DNA of 64,000 nucleotides from Atopobiaceae bacterium. Lineage in GTDB: Bacteria; Actinomycetota; Coriobacteriia; Coriobacteriales; Atopobiaceae. The DNA lies in assembly GCA_022483015.1 (NCBI GenBank), contig JAKVOB010000001.1, positions 372,001 through 436,000 on the forward strand. Direction: 5' to 3'. Positions within the stretch are counted from its first letter, which is position 1, and every line of letters starts with the position of its first letter. The position numbers were made by a program, and so were the translations under genes. The notes below the pieces were generated by a model. It searched no databases. It worked only from the letters and a program-made list of their open reading frames with translations, and had not been told where the DNA came from. Below, one piece after another: positions 34,785-42,594 of the stretch.

Positions 34785-35664
34785 TGAGGCGAGGGCCAAG
34801 GCCGAGCAGCGGTCGGAGCTCGCGGCGAGGTGCGGCATCGAGTACGGGACCAACACCGACTCCCCGACCGATCCCGACGGGATATTTGCGTACATCACGA
34901 CAGAGGGAGGAGGCCCAGACATGACGGAGCTCGAGCGCGAGAAGGTCGAACTCATAATGAGTCACGGATTCCAAGGCAGCGTCGAAGCCGCCTTGGAGAT
35001 GGCCGCTGCCTATGATGCGTGGCCGAACCAGGCTTCTGGTTGGTACCTCGACAGGTTCGGGGTGAGGGCCGACGAGGAGGAGCCGGAAGCGATCCGGGCG
35101 GCGGCAGGCGTCCCTAACGCCCTCATGGGTGCCATGGACTCCTACGAACCGACCGAGGACATGGTGGCCTATGCCTTCGAGCTATCCGGGAACGCGACAC
35201 GCGGCGCATGGCTGGTTGGCAGCGACTACGCGACCATGGCGGCCGCATGGGTCTCAGGCATGGCACACGGCAGCCGCTACGTTGACGTGCCCGAGCTGTT
35301 GGCGGACTTCGAGGCCATGTCCCGCTTCGGGCCAGAGGGCGCGAGGAACAGGGCGAACGCCATGAGGGGGCCGTCCGTGTTGGTCCTGAATGCCATTGAC
35401 GGCGCTCAATGGACCCGGCAATCCGTGGCACTTGTGGCACCGGTGATCAGGTATCGGCGTATGGCATCGCTGCCAACGGTGGTGACGGCAACCACGAGGG
35501 TTTCGGGCGTCGCGTCCCACCTCATGCAGACCATAAGCGGTGACGATGCGCGCAAGCAGGCTAACGACATGCTTCGAGACCTCCTCGCGGGAATGGGCCG
35601 CACGAAGGAGGAGCGCAGGTCCCACTTCATAGAGTGCGGCGCGGGCGGTGATGCGGTGGCATGA
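34759..35664 (+). CDS. DnaC-like helicase-loader homologue with degenerate ATPase motifs
   Basis: Residues about 117-260 align by eye with DnaC/IstB-type AAA+ loaders: a GVPNALMGAMDSYE entry segment, TRGAWLVGS at the P-loop strand, SRYVDVPELLADFE, GPSVLVLNAIDG at Walker B, VIRYRR and LPTVVTATTRVSG at sensor 1. The P-loop GxxGxGKT is replaced by GSDYATMAA (154-162), and the Walker B acidic pair is NA. It is thus probably unable to hydrolyse ATP. The start has GGGGAGGG about 8 nt upstream and overlaps the initiator gene by 26 bp, showing translational coupling. Confidence 0.65.
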   Translation: MSLRNMTSDEARAKAEQRSELAARCGIEYGTNTDSPTDPDGIFAYITTEGGGPDMTELEREKVELIMSHGFQGSVEAALEMAAAYDAWPNQASGWYLDRFGVRADEEEPEAIRAAAGVPNALMGAMDSYEPTEDMVAYAFELSGNATRGAWLVGSDYATMAAAWVSGMAHGSRYVDVPELLADFEAMSRFGPEGARNRANAMRGPSVLVLNAIDGAQWTRQSVALVAPVIRYRRMASLPTVVTATTRVSGVASHLMQTISGDDARKQANDMLRDLLAGMGRTKEERRSHFIECGAGGDAVA

Positions 35665-35677
35665 GACCTAGGAAGAC

Positions 35678-35699
35678 CTACCAGGTCGCATCCTGGTAG
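35678..35699 (+). other. Small hairpin downstream of the loader gene
   Basis: CTACCAG (35678-35684) and CTGGTAG (35693-35699) form a perfect 7-bp stem 14 bp after the stop. It may weakly terminate or protect the replication transcript. Confidence 0.4.
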
Positions 35700-35733
35700 C
35701 TGGTAGATGTTGACCGACAGAGAGGATATCACC

Positions 35734-35976
35734 ATGAATGGCACAACGACCCATGAGACGTGGCGGACGGAGATCAGGAACGGGAGGGACGCCTACAGGG
35801 CGGCGATCAGGTACGTGGTCAACGAGCTCCGAGCGACCGACTTCTCAGACACGGACGAGGCCGACGAGACCCTGGGTGACGTGTATTCGATCCTGGAGAG
35901 CGTCGTGAGCACGGAGAGGTTCGATACCGGGACCATGACGCACGAAGGTCACGACGCCGTATTCGTTCTCCGTTAG
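35734..35976 (+). CDS. Small hypothetical protein of the element, 80 residues
   Basis: An acidic, helical-looking protein (RNGRDAYRAAIRYVVNELRATDF...DEADETLGDVYSILESVV) with no recognised family. The start is set by AGAGAGG upstream in the same ribosome-site context as the gene at 32256. It is the first of three small genes at the right end of the element, where satellites and islands often keep accessory functions. Confidence 0.65.
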   Translation: MNGTTTHETWRTEIRNGRDAYRAAIRYVVNELRATDFSDTDEADETLGDVYSILESVVSTERFDTGTMTHEGHDAVFVLR

Positions 35977-36007
35977 GTAGCAGTCCACATCAACGAGAGG
36001 TATGAGC

Positions 36008-36496
36008 ATGAAGTATCTGAAGAGGTCTCACCCGGACGGCAGCGGATCAATCGGAAGGTGGGACGAGGTCAGCAAGAAGGAGTTCAAGGCCGCATACGGC
36101 AGGAAGATGGCGTCGGTATGCTCCGACGAGGACAACTCCGACGTGTCTGTCAGCTCCGACGAGGAGCAGGACTACATGAGGTACGTCTCATGGAGGATGG
36201 GTCACAAGTACGATCTCATGCCGGACGCCCTCACGCAGCCTGGTAAGGACCTCGCATGGGACCCGAGGCCACTGTCGGAGGCCGAAACCTCCCTCGAGGC
36301 GTACCAGAAGTACGCGGCCGAGTGCGACTCGGAGGCCGAGGCCGACGAGCTGATGGCACAGTCGAAGCGTGAGGAGGCCGAGAGGTGGCGGAACAAGGTG
36401 GGGCCGACGAGGGACAGCGTCGCAAGGCTCACGTCAGAGCGTGACAGGCTGTGGTCAAAGTACGAGTCTACGGTGTTCGGGGACGAGGAGGTCTAG
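36008..36496 (+). CDS. Hypothetical protein of the element, 162 residues
   Basis: No family is recognised. The protein is hydrophilic and charged, with a Ser/Asp-rich segment (CSDEDNSDVSVSSDEEQD) near the N-terminal third and a likely helical C-terminus (EAEADELMAQSKREEAERWRNKV). GAGAGG lies about 7 nt before the ATG at 36008; an ATG two codons earlier (36002) is too close to the ribosome site. It is followed 2 bp later by the next gene, so the two are coupled. Confidence 0.65.
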   Translation: MKYLKRSHPDGSGSIGRWDEVSKKEFKAAYGRKMASVCSDEDNSDVSVSSDEEQDYMRYVSWRMGHKYDLMPDALTQPGKDLAWDPRPLSEAETSLEAYQKYAAECDSEAEADELMAQSKREEAERWRNKVGPTRDSVARLTSERDRLWSKYESTVFGDEEV

Positions 36497-36498
36497 GT

Positions 36499-36822
36499 AT
36501 GGAGCTTATCGACGAGAACAAGGTCAGGGATCTCGAGAAGAGAGCTAAGGCCCTGCGATACGAAGCGGACTCATACGACGAGAAGGCACGGGCACACGCT
36601 GCCAAGGCAAGGTCGCTCGAGCGCTCGAAGGAGTCTGTCGAATGGCTCGAGGGACGTATCTCCGAGCACGAGAAGAGGGAGAAGGAGTGCCGCGCTTCGG
36701 CCAAGGCGTCACGTTCCGAGCTTGCCAAGGTCTCGAAGATGCTCGAGCGCGAGAAGGGACGGCCGTCAAACTACGACGACGCCCTCATGGGAATGATCGA
36801 CGAGGCGGACGACCCGAGATGA
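36499..36822 (+). CDS. Small coiled-coil protein of the element, 107 residues
   Basis: Almost the whole protein is charged heptad-like sequence (KVRDLEKRAKALRYEADSYDEKARAHAAKARSLERSKE...), a long coiled coil ending in a short acidic tail. GGAGG lies 8 nt before the start. Its role is unknown. Short coiled-coil proteins at element ends can be structural, partition-like or regulatory, and nothing in the sequence decides between these. Confidence 0.65.
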   Translation: MELIDENKVRDLEKRAKALRYEADSYDEKARAHAAKARSLERSKESVEWLEGRISEHEKREKECRASAKASRSELAKVSKMLEREKGRPSNYDDALMGMIDEADDPR

Positions 36823-36965
36823 GAGTCGGGTGGGGGTACTTTATTTGCGGGCCGTGGCATGACTCCCGCCGCTAGTCATAGTTTCCCCCCGCCCAGGAGT
36901 AATTAGTGGGTAGTGTCAATTTCCCAAGGCGTAAATCAGCGAGATTCGCCAAATTATCGTGAATG

Positions 36966-36987
36966 TATGGCACAGATATGGCACAGG
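36966..36987. repeat. Right candidate integrase arm site
   Basis: Two TATGGCAC copies 11 bp apart (36966-36973 and 36977-36984), matching the left copy at 30766-30787 in the same orientation. It lies 62 bp inside attR in otherwise non-coding sequence (36823-37049). Confidence 0.6.
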
Positions 36988-37013
36988 CCGTATTTCACGG
37001 TTCGAAAGAAATT

Positions 37014-37046
37014 AGCAGGCCAGCGGTTTTTACCCGTTGACCTGCT
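37014..37046 (-). terminator. Element-borne terminator for the interrupted tRNA-Arg
   Basis: AGCAGG (37014-37019) and CCTGCT (37041-37046), with an inner partly paired segment, form a hairpin 8 bp beyond the CCA end of tRNA-Arg. On the minus strand it is followed by TAATTTCTTTC. It replaces the original terminator now stranded at 30557-30580. Confidence 0.6.
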
Positions 37047-37049
37047 ATT

Positions 37050-37099
37050 TTACGTGGTGCCCTCGGGCGGATTCGAACCGCCGACACCAGGTTTAGGAA
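37050..37099. repeat. Right attachment site (attR) within intact tRNA-Arg
   Basis: This is the second copy of the 50-bp att repeat. Here it is continuous with the 5' half of the tRNA, so integration restored a complete gene whose 3' half comes from the element. Confidence 0.93.
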
Positions 37100-37130
37100 A
37101 CCTGTGCTCTATCCCCTGAGCTACGAGGGC
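37055..37130 (-). tRNA. tRNA-Arg (anticodon CCT)
   Basis: Minus-strand cloverleaf of 76 nt: acceptor GCCCTCG/CGAGGGC, D-arm GCTCAGGGGATAGAGC, anticodon stem CAGGT/ACCTG with loop TTCCTAA (anticodon CCT), T-arm GGCGGTTCGAATCCGCC and encoded CCA. It reads AGG arginine codons and is the integration site of the neighbouring element. Confidence 0.96.
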
Positions 37131-37296
37131 GTTACGGCCATCCTGCGACCGCGGATGTCATGATACCTCAGACCTGCAGACGATGGGACCTGCGAGGAAT
37201 GACGACCCCACAGCTCGACACCAGGTTCAGGAGACCGGGCCCCGGGAACCTCACCAACTTGCAGGGTAAGGTCCTTGGAGTCCACTCGCCCAGACC

Positions 37297-37968
37297 CTAC
37301 TTGGCGTCCTTCTCGGCATCGTCGGAGACCGCAGCGACGTCGACGTCCTTCTTGCCGAAGGGCCCCTTCTTGCTGCCCTTCTTGGCCGCACGACGCTCCT
37401 CGCGCTCGATGTAGTCGTCGTCGATGATCTCCTGCTGCTTCTTGGCCGTCATGCCCGCGGCCTTGGCGTCCGCGGCCTTGCGGAACTTGCGAAGCACGGC
37501 GAAGTCATAGATGAACGCACCGATGATGAAGACGTAGGCACCAATGAGCGAGCCCATCGCCAGGTAGAAGCCGATGCTGCCGTTGTTGGTGGTGGCATCG
37601 GGGATGAGCGTCATGAGCACCCAGGACAGGGCCGTCATGGCAAGTCCTAGGATGAGGAGGAGCCACCACGTGCGGCGCTTCTTCTTGTAGTCGTCGCTCC
37701 TGGTCACCAGGATGTTCGAGACGGACGTGGTGCGGTCCTGCTCGTCACGCTCGACGCGGCGCGCCTCCTTCTTCTCGTCCTTCGACATGGTGGCGTAGTT
37801 CGCCTGGCGACCGGCGCCGGCACCCGAGGCCTTGTGCTTCTTCGCAGGCGCCGCCCGCACCGTCTGGGCGGCGTCGCGGGCGGGCTTGGCGCGGGCCGCG
37901 CTCTTCTTGGCCATGCCGGTGCCTGAGGGATTGGTGGTACGTGAGTTGGTGGCGCTGCGCTGGGTCAT
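37297..37968 (-). CDS. Hypothetical two-helix membrane protein with basic termini
   Basis: The 223-residue protein has a long Lys/Ala-rich N-terminal region (AARAKPARDAAQTVRAAPAKKHK), two membrane helices (about residues 100-122 and 132-158) and a charged C-terminal region (EREERRAAKKGSKKGPFGKK). No family is recognised. AAGGAG lies 6 nt before the ATG. It stands alone between tRNA-Arg and purC, and its stop is about 165 bp from the tRNA. Confidence 0.75.
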   Translation of the reverse strand: MTQRSATNSRTTNPSGTGMAKKSAARAKPARDAAQTVRAAPAKKHKASGAGAGRQANYATMSKDEKKEARRVERDEQDRTTSVSNILVTRSDDYKKKRRTWWLLLILGLAMTALSWVLMTLIPDATTNNGSIGFYLAMGSLIGAYVFIIGAFIYDFAVLRKFRKAADAKAAGMTAKKQQEIIDDDYIEREERRAAKKGSKKGPFGKKDVDVAAVSDDAEKDAK

Positions 37969-38028
37969 CGTTCTCCTTCAACATGGATACATACGGTCGT
38001 GCGCTTGCGAGCCGCGGGAGAGGTCCCG

Positions 38029-38910
38029 TTAGCCTCGCATGGGCGAGAAGGGCTTGCCACAGATCATCTGGTAGGCCTCCTCATAGCGGTCGGACGTGCC
38101 CTTGATGACCTCGGCAGGAAGATGCGGGGCCTCGCCGGTCATGTCCCAGTTGGCCTTGAGCCAGTTGCGGACGTACTGCTTGTCATAGCTGGGCTGCACG
38201 CGACCCGGCTCATAGCCCTCCGCAGGCCAGAAGCGACTGGAGTCGGGCGTGAGGCACTCGTCGATGAGGGTGACCTCGCCGTCGATGATGCCGAACTCGA
38301 ACTTGGTGTCGGCCACGATGATGCCACGCGTGGCGGCGTAGTCAGCGGCTGCCTGGTAGATGCCGAGCGACAGGTCGCGGATCTTCTCGGCGACGTCGGT
38401 ACCCACGATCTGGCAGCAGCGCTCGTACGAGATGTTCTCGTCGTGGTCGCCCAGGGCCGCCTTGGTGGACGGGGTGAAGAGGGGCTCAGGCAGCTTGGAA
38501 GCCTCGACGAGACCCGCCGGCAGCTTGATGCCGCACACGGTGCCGTTCTCGTCGTAGCTCTTCTTGCCGCTTCCCGTGAGGTAGCCGCGCACGATGCACT
38601 CGATGGGGATGGTCTTGGCCTTGCGCACGATCATGGTACGTCCGGCCAGGTAGTCGGCGTAGGGCTGATAGTCCTCGGGGAGGTCCGCAGGGTCGATCGA
38701 GACCATGTGGTTGGGCACGAGGTCGGCAAAGCGGTCGAACCAGAAGGCCGAGACACGCGTGAGGACCTCGCCCTTGTGGGCGATCTCGTCGGGCAGGATG
38801 AAGTCGAACGCGCTGATGCGGTCCGACGCGACCATGAGCAGCGTGTCGCCGCAGTCATAGATGTCGCGGACCTTGCCCTTGGAGTCAGGCCTCTTGTTCA
38901 TGCTCTCCAC
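38029..38910 (-). CDS. purC: SAICAR synthase
   Basis: PurC joins aspartate to CAIR in purine synthesis. Motifs include SKGKVRDIYDCGDTLLMVASDRISAFDFILPDEI at the N-terminus, then IECIVRGYLTGSGKKSYDENG and DTKFEFGIIDGEVTLIDECLTPDSSRFW. The length (293) matches the longer yeast-like PurC form. GTG at 38910 is preferred as start because AGGGGG lies 6 nt upstream; the ATG three codons later (38901) would have poor spacing. It is near the two-component genes but probably separately regulated. Confidence 0.94.
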   Translation of the reverse strand: MESMNKRPDSKGKVRDIYDCGDTLLMVASDRISAFDFILPDEIAHKGEVLTRVSAFWFDRFADLVPNHMVSIDPADLPEDYQPYADYLAGRTMIVRKAKTIPIECIVRGYLTGSGKKSYDENGTVCGIKLPAGLVEASKLPEPLFTPSTKAALGDHDENISYERCCQIVGTDVAEKIRDLSLGIYQAAADYAATRGIIVADTKFEFGIIDGEVTLIDECLTPDSSRFWPAEGYEPGRVQPSYDKQYVRNWLKANWDMTGEAPHLPAEVIKGTSDRYEEAYQMICGKPFSPMRG

Positions 38911-38979
38911 GCTATGCCCCCTGTGTGTTGCTGCCAGATGCGTGCACGACGGCATGCCAGGCGATGCTGGCCGCAGCCG

Positions 38980-40557
38980 TCAGTCCTCCATTGTAGAGGA
39001 ACCGGCGGCCGAGGCGGAGGCCACCGCCTTGGTGTGGTGCTCGCGAGGGAGATGCAGCATGAAGGTGGTGCCACGCCCCAGCTCGGACTCCACGGAGATG
39101 TAGCCATGGTGACGGTCGACGATCTCCTTGGTGACGGCAAGGCCGACGCCCAGCCCGCCGCTCACGCGCTCCCGGCTCGCATCGCTTCTCCAGAAGCGGC
39201 TGAACACGCGGGAGAGGTCCTCCTTTGCGATGCCGATTCCCGTGTCAGACACGGTCACGAGCACGTCGGCGCGGTCCTGGCCCACCGTGACCACGACCCA
39301 GCCGTCCTCGGGGGTGTAGCGCATGGCGTTGCTCATGAGGTTGATCACGGCCTGACGGATCATGTCGCGGTCGACATCGCAGTAGCACTCCTTGTGGGGG
39401 GCCTCGTTGGCGAAGCGCAGCCGCAGGCCCTGGTCGGCGAAGAGCTGCTCCTGGGCCGAGACGATGCCGCGCACCAGGGCGACCATGTCGGTCCTGACGG
39501 GCTCGAAGGCCGTGGTGCCGTTCTCGAGGCGCGAGAGGCGCAGCATGGCGTCGACCAGGCGCGAGAGGCGCCTGACCTCGCTCGCGACGGTCTCGAGATG
39601 TTCCTCGTCGGTGGGCAGGACCCCGTCCTGCATCGCCTCGACGGTGGCCTGCATGGCCATGAGGGGCGTGCGGAGCTCGTGGGCGACGTCGCTCGTGAGG
39701 CGGTGCTCGAGCTTGAGGTCCTTCTCGATGGTGGTGGCCATGTCGTCGAAGGTCTCGCCGAGCTGGCCCATCTCGTCCTCGCCCGTCACGCCGGTACGCG
39801 CCGTGAGGTCACCATTCCTGATCTGGCCGGCACAGCTGGTGATGCGGTGGATGGGACGGGACAGCGAGCGCGACACGATGAGGCCGATGATGCAGGCAAG
39901 GATGACCGCGATGGCGGCAGCGACCGCGATGGCCCCATAGGAGTTGGTTCGGAACGCCGCATCGGACTTGGTGAGGAGGGCGTCCGAGCCGAAGGCCCAC
40001 ACGCGGACCGTGCCCACCTCCTCGCCCGAGGGAAGGGTGACCTGCGTCGAGACGAACGCATCCGACACCGTGGGGGCGAGCGAGGCGCGCGGCTTGGCCG
40101 CGGCAGAGGAGCTGGACGTCGACGCCGACGTGGCCTCGGAGGTGGCCCAGGTGTCGTCGTAGATGACCTGGCCGCTCCCGTCGAGGACCTGGATGCCCAC
40201 GTCCGACGACGACATGGAGGCCGCCTCGGCACGGGCGAGGACCTTCTCGGTCCATGAGCCCTCGGCATCATAGGACTCGGCAAGGCTCGTGGCGGTGGAG
40301 TCGGCGAGGCGCTCCATGTTGGAGCGCGTATAGCTCTGGAACTGGCCCTCCCACACGACGGCGAGCACCAGGACCAGCACCACGACCGTCATGATCGAGG
40401 TGAGCGCGAACGAGAGGGACATGCGGCTCGCGTAGGTCATGCCGTGGCGCGGGGACGTGCGCGAGGTCTTCCAGGAGGCCTTGGACGAGTCCGACGTGTC
40501 GGCGGTGGCATCGCGCGGCTGGCGCTTGCCTATGACGAATCGGTTCTTGCCAGCCAT
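38980..40557 (-). CDS. Sensor histidine kinase
   Basis: The 525-residue kinase has two membrane helices (about 50-70 and 208-228) around an extracytoplasmic sensor region rich in Ser/Ala. They are followed by a HAMP domain (229-281), a dimerisation helix with phospho-acceptor H293 in SDVAHELRTPL, and an HATPase domain (NLMSNAMRYTPEDG, DTGIGIAKEDLSRVFSRFWR, GLGVGLAVTKEIV). It starts 6 bp after the response regulator stop. The signal is not evident. Confidence 0.93.
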   Translation of the reverse strand: MAGKNRFVIGKRQPRDATADTSDSSKASWKTSRTSPRHGMTYASRMSLSFALTSIMTVVVLVLVLAVVWEGQFQSYTRSNMERLADSTATSLAESYDAEGSWTEKVLARAEAASMSSSDVGIQVLDGSGQVIYDDTWATSEATSASTSSSSAAAKPRASLAPTVSDAFVSTQVTLPSGEEVGTVRVWAFGSDALLTKSDAAFRTNSYGAIAVAAAIAVILACIIGLIVSRSLSRPIHRITSCAGQIRNGDLTARTGVTGEDEMGQLGETFDDMATTIEKDLKLEHRLTSDVAHELRTPLMAMQATVEAMQDGVLPTDEEHLETVASEVRRLSRLVDAMLRLSRLENGTTAFEPVRTDMVALVRGIVSAQEQLFADQGLRLRFANEAPHKECYCDVDRDMIRQAVINLMSNAMRYTPEDGWVVVTVGQDRADVLVTVSDTGIGIAKEDLSRVFSRFWRSDASRERVSGGLGVGLAVTKEIVDRHHGYISVESELGRGTTFMLHLPREHHTKAVASASAAGSSTMED

Positions 40558-40563
40558 CGCAGG

Positions 40564-41295
40564 TTACTTGTCCTCGGGAGCGGCCTCGGCGTCGGTCTTC
40601 TCGGGAGCCTCGAAGCGATAGCCCACGCCGTGGACGGTATAGAGCCAGGTGGGGTTGCGGGGGTCGTCGCCGAGCTTGGCGCGGAGGTTCTTGACGTGGG
40701 AGTCGATGGTGCGCTCGTAGCCCTCGAAGTCGTAGCCGAGGACCTTCTCGACGAGCTCCATGCGGGTGTAGACACGACCCGGGTAGCGCGCGAGGGTGGT
40801 GAGCAGCTTGAACTCGGAGGCCGTGAGGTCGACCTCCTCGCCGCCCACGGTGACCTTGTGGCCCGAGATGTCGATGACGAGGTCGCCGAAGTCGAGGACC
40901 TCGAGCTGGGGCTCCGACTCGGTGCGCACGCGGCGCAGCAGGGCACGGACGCGCGCCACGAGCTCGCGGGGCGAGAAGGGCTTGATGAGGTAGTCGTCCG
41001 CACCGAGCTCGAGGCCGATGATGCGGTCCTCGACCTCCCCCTTCGCGGTCAGCATGATGATGGGGACGTCGGAGGTGTCACGGATGGCGCGGCAGACGCG
41101 CTCACCCGAGAGCTTGGGCAGCATGAGGTCGAGGATCACCAGGTCGAACGTGTGCTTCTCGAACTCCTCGACGGCGGACTGGCCGTCACCGACGCTGCGG
41201 ACCCAGTATCCCTCACGCTCGAGATAGGCCGCGACCGCATCGCGAATAGCCTTCTCGTCCTCTACCAGCAGAATCTTCTTTGCATCCGAAGCCAT
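40564..41295 (-). CDS. OmpR-family response regulator
   Basis: Receiver domain residues 1-120 with phospho-acceptor D56 in DLVILDLMLP, the acidic pair ED(12-13) and KPFSP. The C-terminal winged-helix domain contains LTASEFKLLTTLARYPGRVYTRMELVEKV and RTIDSHVKNLRAKLG. It forms a two-gene operon with the histidine kinase downstream. AGGAGG sits just before the ATG. A possible -10 (TAGACT, minus strand) lies at 41348-41353. Confidence 0.95.
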   Translation of the reverse strand: MASDAKKILLVEDEKAIRDAVAAYLEREGYWVRSVGDGQSAVEEFEKHTFDLVILDLMLPKLSGERVCRAIRDTSDVPIIMLTAKGEVEDRIIGLELGADDYLIKPFSPRELVARVRALLRRVRTESEPQLEVLDFGDLVIDISGHKVTVGGEEVDLTASEFKLLTTLARYPGRVYTRMELVEKVLGYDFEGYERTIDSHVKNLRAKLGDDPRNPTWLYTVHGVGYRFEAPEKTDAEAAPEDK

Positions 41296-41367
41296 GGGGG
41301 CCTCCTTGTGTTTTGTTCATGCGAATATTGTGACGTCCATCCCCACTAGTCTACCCCACATAGCTGA

Positions 41368-42585
41368 TTACAGCCCGAAGGTCCTCACCACAACCGCGGA
41401 CGGGTAGCCCGTCTCGGCCTCCTTGACGGTCGTATACGTCACGAAGTCGTCGACGGTACCTGCGCACGCCGGGTACTCACCATAGTCGAGCGAGCGGTTG
41501 TAGGCCGTGAGCACCGTGTAGGTCTGGTCGGCGACATCGGCCACGAAGTAGGATGCACGGCTCTTGATGATGAAGAGGTCGCCCTTGCCCGCGACGCACG
41601 CGAAGGGTTCGCGCGAGAGGGTCACGAAGGGCCCGCCGCTCTCTCCGATGTAGGTGCCCATCCCGGCGAGCAGGCCGCCGGTGCTGTAGTTGGCCTCCAC
41701 CGAGAAGGCGAAGCGGTCCCCCATGCGTACCGCGTTGAACGGCTTCACGGTCTGGGGCATGACGAGCTGGTCGACCGTGCTCGAGAAGTCGCCCGAGAGG
41801 TCATAGGCCGTGATGCCGTAGTAGGTCCCACTGCTCGCGTTGACGCGGGGGACCAGCGTCACGATGCCCTGGGAGATGGTGGGCGCGCACGCGAAGCGCC
41901 CCGGCGAGTCGACGACCTCGTCCGCCGACGAGTCGCCCACCTTCCAGAGGTAGCAGCCCGAGTGCTGCGCGGTCTTGCTGCCGGACGAGGAGGGCATCAC
42001 AAGCCAGAGGACCTTGGAGCCGGAGCAGGCGAGCGCCGGCGGGTCCCAGTCGGAGTCCGACTCCCAGAGCGTTGTGGTGGCGCCAGAGAGCTCCCCTCCC
42101 GAGAAGGACGAGGCGTAGAGCTTCCAGCTCCGGTCGAGGAGGTTGAGCTCGGACCAGGCATAGACGGAGTCCGAGCAACGGGCGTCATAGATGACCCAGT
42201 TGGCCCCATCCGTGTGCGGCTTCGCGACGACAGTGACGTCCGTGCCGCCCTTGATCGAAAGCGCGTCCGCGGTGGTCATGACCGAGGCGGACGAGGACGT
42301 CGCGACCACAGGCAGCCAGGTGCCCTCCGCCTCGTGGGGCACGAGCCCCAGCGCGAGCTGGAAGGTCTGGCCCTCGGTGAGCGGCGAGGTCACGCCATCG
42401 GTGGTGAAGGAGTCGGTGATCGAGGTCGCCGAGCTGGAGTCGACGACCGTGGGCTGCGTCGTCTGGGAGGTGCTCTGCGAGGAGCAGCCCGATGCGCCCG
42501 CGGCGACCGCCGTGGCAGCGATCCCCACGGCCGCCCCCTTGAGGGCGGTGCGGCGCGTGACGCTCCTGTCGAGCAGGCCTGACAT
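41368..42585 (-). CDS. Tat-exported lipoprotein, probable beta-propeller
   Basis: The N-terminus has a twin-arginine motif (TRRTALKG), a hydrophobic stretch and a lipobox GASGC near residue 34, so it is a Tat-type lipoprotein. A Ser/Thr-rich spacer is followed by about 330 residues with repeated short strands and tryptophan-containing segments (WVIYDAR, YAWSELNLLDRSWKLYA, YLWKVGDSS). These fit a beta-propeller. The function is unknown. Its stop is 72 bp before the response regulator start on the same strand, so the two-component system may lie in the same transcript or have its own promoter. Confidence 0.8.
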   Translation of the reverse strand: MSGLLDRSVTRRTALKGAAVGIAATAVAAGASGCSSQSTSQTTQPTVVDSSSATSITDSFTTDGVTSPLTEGQTFQLALGLVPHEAEGTWLPVVATSSSASVMTTADALSIKGGTDVTVVAKPHTDGANWVIYDARCSDSVYAWSELNLLDRSWKLYASSFSGGELSGATTTLWESDSDWDPPALACSGSKVLWLVMPSSSGSKTAQHSGCYLWKVGDSSADEVVDSPGRFACAPTISQGIVTLVPRVNASSGTYYGITAYDLSGDFSSTVDQLVMPQTVKPFNAVRMGDRFAFSVEANYSTGGLLAGMGTYIGESGGPFVTLSREPFACVAGKGDLFIIKSRASYFVADVADQTYTVLTAYNRSLDYGEYPACAGTVDDFVTYTTVKEAETGYPSAVVVRTFGL

Positions 42586-42594
42586 GCGACTCCC

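Larger units (their letters stand above)
30586..37099. mobile_element. Integrated replicating element of about 6.5 kb in tRNA-Arg(CCT)
   Basis: The element is bounded by 50-bp direct repeats of the tRNA 3' end. It encodes, left to right, a tyrosine recombinase, an unknown protein, a repressor-like HTH protein, an Xis-like HTH protein, an initiator with internal iterons, a DnaC-like loader and three small unknown proteins. All lie on the plus strand. No capsid, portal, terminase, relaxase, FtsK/TraB or transposase gene is visible. It is best described as a plasmid-like or satellite-like integrative element. Base composition is lower in GC around 33.1-33.8 kb than in the chromosome. Confidence 0.9.
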
